Below are positions 61,728 to 64,000 of a stretch of 64,000 nt of DNA, piece by piece. The position numbers were made by a program, and so were the translations under genes. Source of the DNA: Fistularia commersonii (Eukaryota; Chordata; Actinopteri; Syngnathiformes; Fistulariidae); the NCBI GenBank assembly GCA_037954325.1, contig JBBMNZ010000030.1, positions 12,121,001 through 12,185,000 of the forward strand, read 5' to 3'. The notes below the pieces were generated by a model. That model made no database searches, was not told the DNA's origin, and was given only the letters and a program-made list of their open reading frames with translations. Each line of letters starts with the position of its first letter. Positions within the stretch are counted from its first letter, which is position 1.

Positions 61728-62629
61728 AGTGGAATGGTGGAAGCCCTGGCGTGCTGCCGCCACCTCCTGGACCATATGGAGGTTGGCAGCAGTATTGACG
61801 TCAATAATGTGTACGGCCCGTTGTTCTCTAAAATTAGTTTATTGTGCTTAATGTTATTAAATGAAGTGACACTTTGCACTTTGTTTGTATGCTCATTGTG
61901 ACTTTTCAGAACCTCAAACATTTGGAAGAAGTTGTGGGGTTTTCAGCTGGATGGTAAGTATGAAAGTATCAAAGTAGTTCTGGTTCTAAGTCAGAACCTG
62001 TGCTGAAGAGTGTTCTCTGCTTTGTGGTATGGTGCTCATCCCCCGGGCCACACAAAAACATGAAATGTCATGTAAATTGTCTTAACCGAGGGGGAAGTCA
62101 CTCCGCTCACCAGAGTTTCTGTGAGAACCACACCCCGGGATGCGGGCGAGGCCTGTGCAGTGGGCGGAGACTGTTAAGCCACACATGGAAACCTCAAGTA
62201 AAACTTTACAATGTATGTAATTGTGGCCTGAAACAGCATTGTAAACATTGTAACCAACTGTTACGACTTCTACTTTGTGCTTTCTGTGTGGTAACAGCCA
62301 GAAAGTCAGCAGAGGAACAATAGATCCCACTGATCATCTGCTTCTGCAGCAGGAATGGATGATCTTCATGCTGTCAGCGTGGCTATGTATCATTAGTGTC
62401 CTCACTTTGGGAAAAAAACATCACAGTTATAACTCCTATTTATCTATATTTACCCTATTTCTATCATATTTAGCTTTAATCTTTGTAATAGGGCATAAAT
62501 ATTTAGTGTTCACTCACAACATAATTATTGACAGTTCAGCTTTAAATGTTTAATTATCTTCAAGTCTTACTTGAAACATGACCTTAGCTGCTCCACATGG
62601 ACCAGTGTGACTGCAGTGCTACAAATGTG
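61728..62629. other. intergenic, no gene recognised
   Basis: A plus-strand 107-codon open frame at 62000-62323 is Cys/His-rich but matches nothing I know; likely chance. Confidence 0.35.
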
Positions 62630-63092
62630 TAAGCCAGAATGAAAGGGAAGATGTACAAGACAGTGGTGAGACCAGCGATGCTGTGTGGCCGAGAAACTGT
62701 TACAATGACCAAAAGACAGCAGGCAGAACTAGAGGTTGCAGATATGAGGATGTTGAGGTTTTCTTTGGGAGTGACCAGGATGGATAGGATCAGGAATGAG
62801 TCTATCAGAGGGACGGCACATGTTCGATCTTTTGGAGAGAAGGTCAGAGAAGCCAGACAGAGATGGTTCAGTCATGTACAGAGAAGGGATTGAGAATATA
62901 TTGGTAGACGGATGCTTGAATTGGAGCTGCCAGGCAAGAGGTCTTGAGGAAGACCAAAGTTAAGATTTATGGACGTAGTGAGGGAGGATATAAAGGTAGT
63001 TGGTGTGAAAGAGGAGGATACGGAGAATAGGGTTAGAGGGAGAAAGTTGATTCGCTGTGGCGACCCCTGACGGGAAAAGCTGAAAGGAGAAG
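62630..63092 (+). mobile_element. RTE-like LINE 3' fragment
   Basis: Frame 62639-62893 encodes MKGKMYKTVVRPAMLCGRET, EVADMRMLRFSLGVTRMDRI, SFGEKVREARQRWFSHVQRR; then a frameshift, then GATTCGCTGTGGCGACCCCTG, GGGAAAAGCTGAAAGGAG and an AAG-type tail. Second-best copy. Confidence 0.85.
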
Positions 63093-63104
63093 AAGACACT
63101 CTAA

Positions 63105-63320
63105 GGTTTCCACTGTTGTTATTGGGACTTGATAATATCAATAATGGCCACAGAAGGATGCCATGTTTATATATCCAAACCTTGTACTACCCTGGCAGGC
63201 CTGACTTGTTCACTGCTATTAGCCAGGTTTTCAGCTTGGTGTGCATGGCTTGGATCACTACTGTGTCTCTCGGAGTAGCGTCAAAGATCTTCCCCAAGCT
63301 TTTCACCAGGTTTTTTAACC
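63105..63320 (-). mobile_element. fragment of a different LINE reverse transcriptase protein
   Basis: Minus-strand text LKNLVKSLGKIFDATPRDTV, LKTWLIAVNKSGLPG, then (after a frameshift) VWIYKHGILLWPLLI, the pattern of a teleost LINE with KSLGK...VDKSGLPG...YQHGILPRLLWPL. Family not named. Confidence 0.6.
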
Positions 63321-63324
63321 CAGA

Positions 63325-63963
63325 CTTGTCCATCAGATCGACAGATGGAGATGCGCTATTCATCATTCCAGGGAACCTGTCTCCACTGCTCTGGAGTCCA
63401 GTGGCGACGTGCTTTACATCACTGCATCCGATGCTTTGCATTGCACTTTGTGAAGTGTGGCTTGGATGCAGCTGCTTCGCCATGGAAACCCATTCTATGA
63501 AGCTCTCTGCGCACTGTCCTTCAGCTAATCTGAAGGCCACATGAAGTATGGAGGCCTGTAGCGATTGACTCTGCAGAAAGTTGGCGGCCTCTTTGCACTA
63601 TGCGTCTCAGCTTCTGCTGACCCCGCTCCATCAGCTTATGTGGCCCACCACTTCATGGCTGAGTAGCTGTCGTTCCCAAACACTTCCATGTTCTTATAAT
63701 ACAGATGACAGTTGGTTGTTGAATACTTAGGAGCGAGGGCATTTCACAACTGGATTTGTTGCACAATAGACATCCTATCACAGTTCCATGCTGGAATTAA
63801 CTAAGCTCCTGAGAGTGACCCATTATTTCACAAATGTTTGTAAAAACAGTCTGCATGCCTAGGTGCTTGATTTTATACACCTGTGACATTGGAAGTGATT
63901 AGAACCCCTGATTCTGATTATTTGGGTGGATGAACCAATACTTTTGGCCATATAGTATATATA
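63325..63963 (-). mobile_element. Tc1-like transposon, 5' part with broken transposase
   Basis: The right end (minus-strand start) holds the terminal CTATATGGCCAAAAGTATTG at about 63938-63957. Minus-strand pieces in broken frames follow the Tc1 transposase: LRRIVQRGRQLSAESIAT, RRELHRMGFHGEAAASKP, KCNAKHRMQ, ARRHWTPEQWRQVPWNDE, then a stop where DESRF is expected (first catalytic Asp region). The remaining catalytic part is missing. Confidence 0.8.
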
Positions 63964-64000
63964 TATTATATATATATATAACATTATCCATTTATCCATT

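Noticed and set aside
62000..62323. 107-codon Cys/His-rich frame as a zinc-finger protein
   Set aside because: Spacing of Cys and His follows no known finger pattern; likely chance.

Overview
The window is nuclear DNA from a teleost fish. Evidence: intron-containing vertebrate genes with canonical GT/AG splice sites, long (GT)n and (GAA)n tracts, and fish-typical mobile elements (Rex3-like and RTE-like LINEs, Penelope-like elements, L2, hAT and Tc1 fragments, a tRNA-Ala SINE). No bacterial or viral genome organisation is present.

Two protein genes can be assembled exon by exon. On the minus strand lies the 5' part of thsd7a, with coding exons 1-4 at 33589-33439, 4927-3832, 2897-2649 and 387-206; the gene runs off the left edge. 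It encodes a signal peptide, several thrombospondin type-1 repeats and an unusually long Lys/Arg-rich linker. On the plus strand lies complete tmem106b, with seven coding exons between 55492 and 59125 joining in frame to a 267-residue lysosomal type II membrane protein. The genes are divergent, with start codons about 21.9 kb apart. THSD7A and TMEM106B are also neighbours in this orientation in human, which supports the assignment. Which teleost duplicate (a or b) each represents cannot be decided here.

Layout: 1-4927 holds thsd7a exons 4, 3 and 2; 4928-33438 is the 28.5 kb intron 1, largely repeats; 33439-34100 holds exon 1, 5' UTR and probable promoter with a 28-unit GAA/TTC tract; 34100-53700 is intergenic and repeat-rich; 53700-54370 is the probable CpG-rich tmem106b promoter with a perfect CRE; 55492-59125 is the tmem106b coding region; 59126-64000 is its 3' flank with further transposon remnants.

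The repeat landscape is the most informative part. It includes a 661-bp solo LTR with 5-bp target duplication carrying 15 copies of ACGTC; a 600-bp hAT derivative with perfect 8-bp duplication nested in a LINE; a 560-bp hAT derivative with its own 8-bp duplication; a large inverted pair at 13.6-17.85 kb with one arm split by a Rex3-like LINE; five Penelope-like copies, several with inverted ends and two with GIY-YIG endonuclease remnants; ten 3' fragments of one RTE-like LINE; and an L2 and a SINE sharing the same 3' tail. The two host genes are not known to form a pathway: THSD7A is a membrane-anchored extracellular matrix/adhesion protein, TMEM106B acts in late endosomes and lysosomes. I found no clearly new biological system; the best candidates for follow-up are in the findings.
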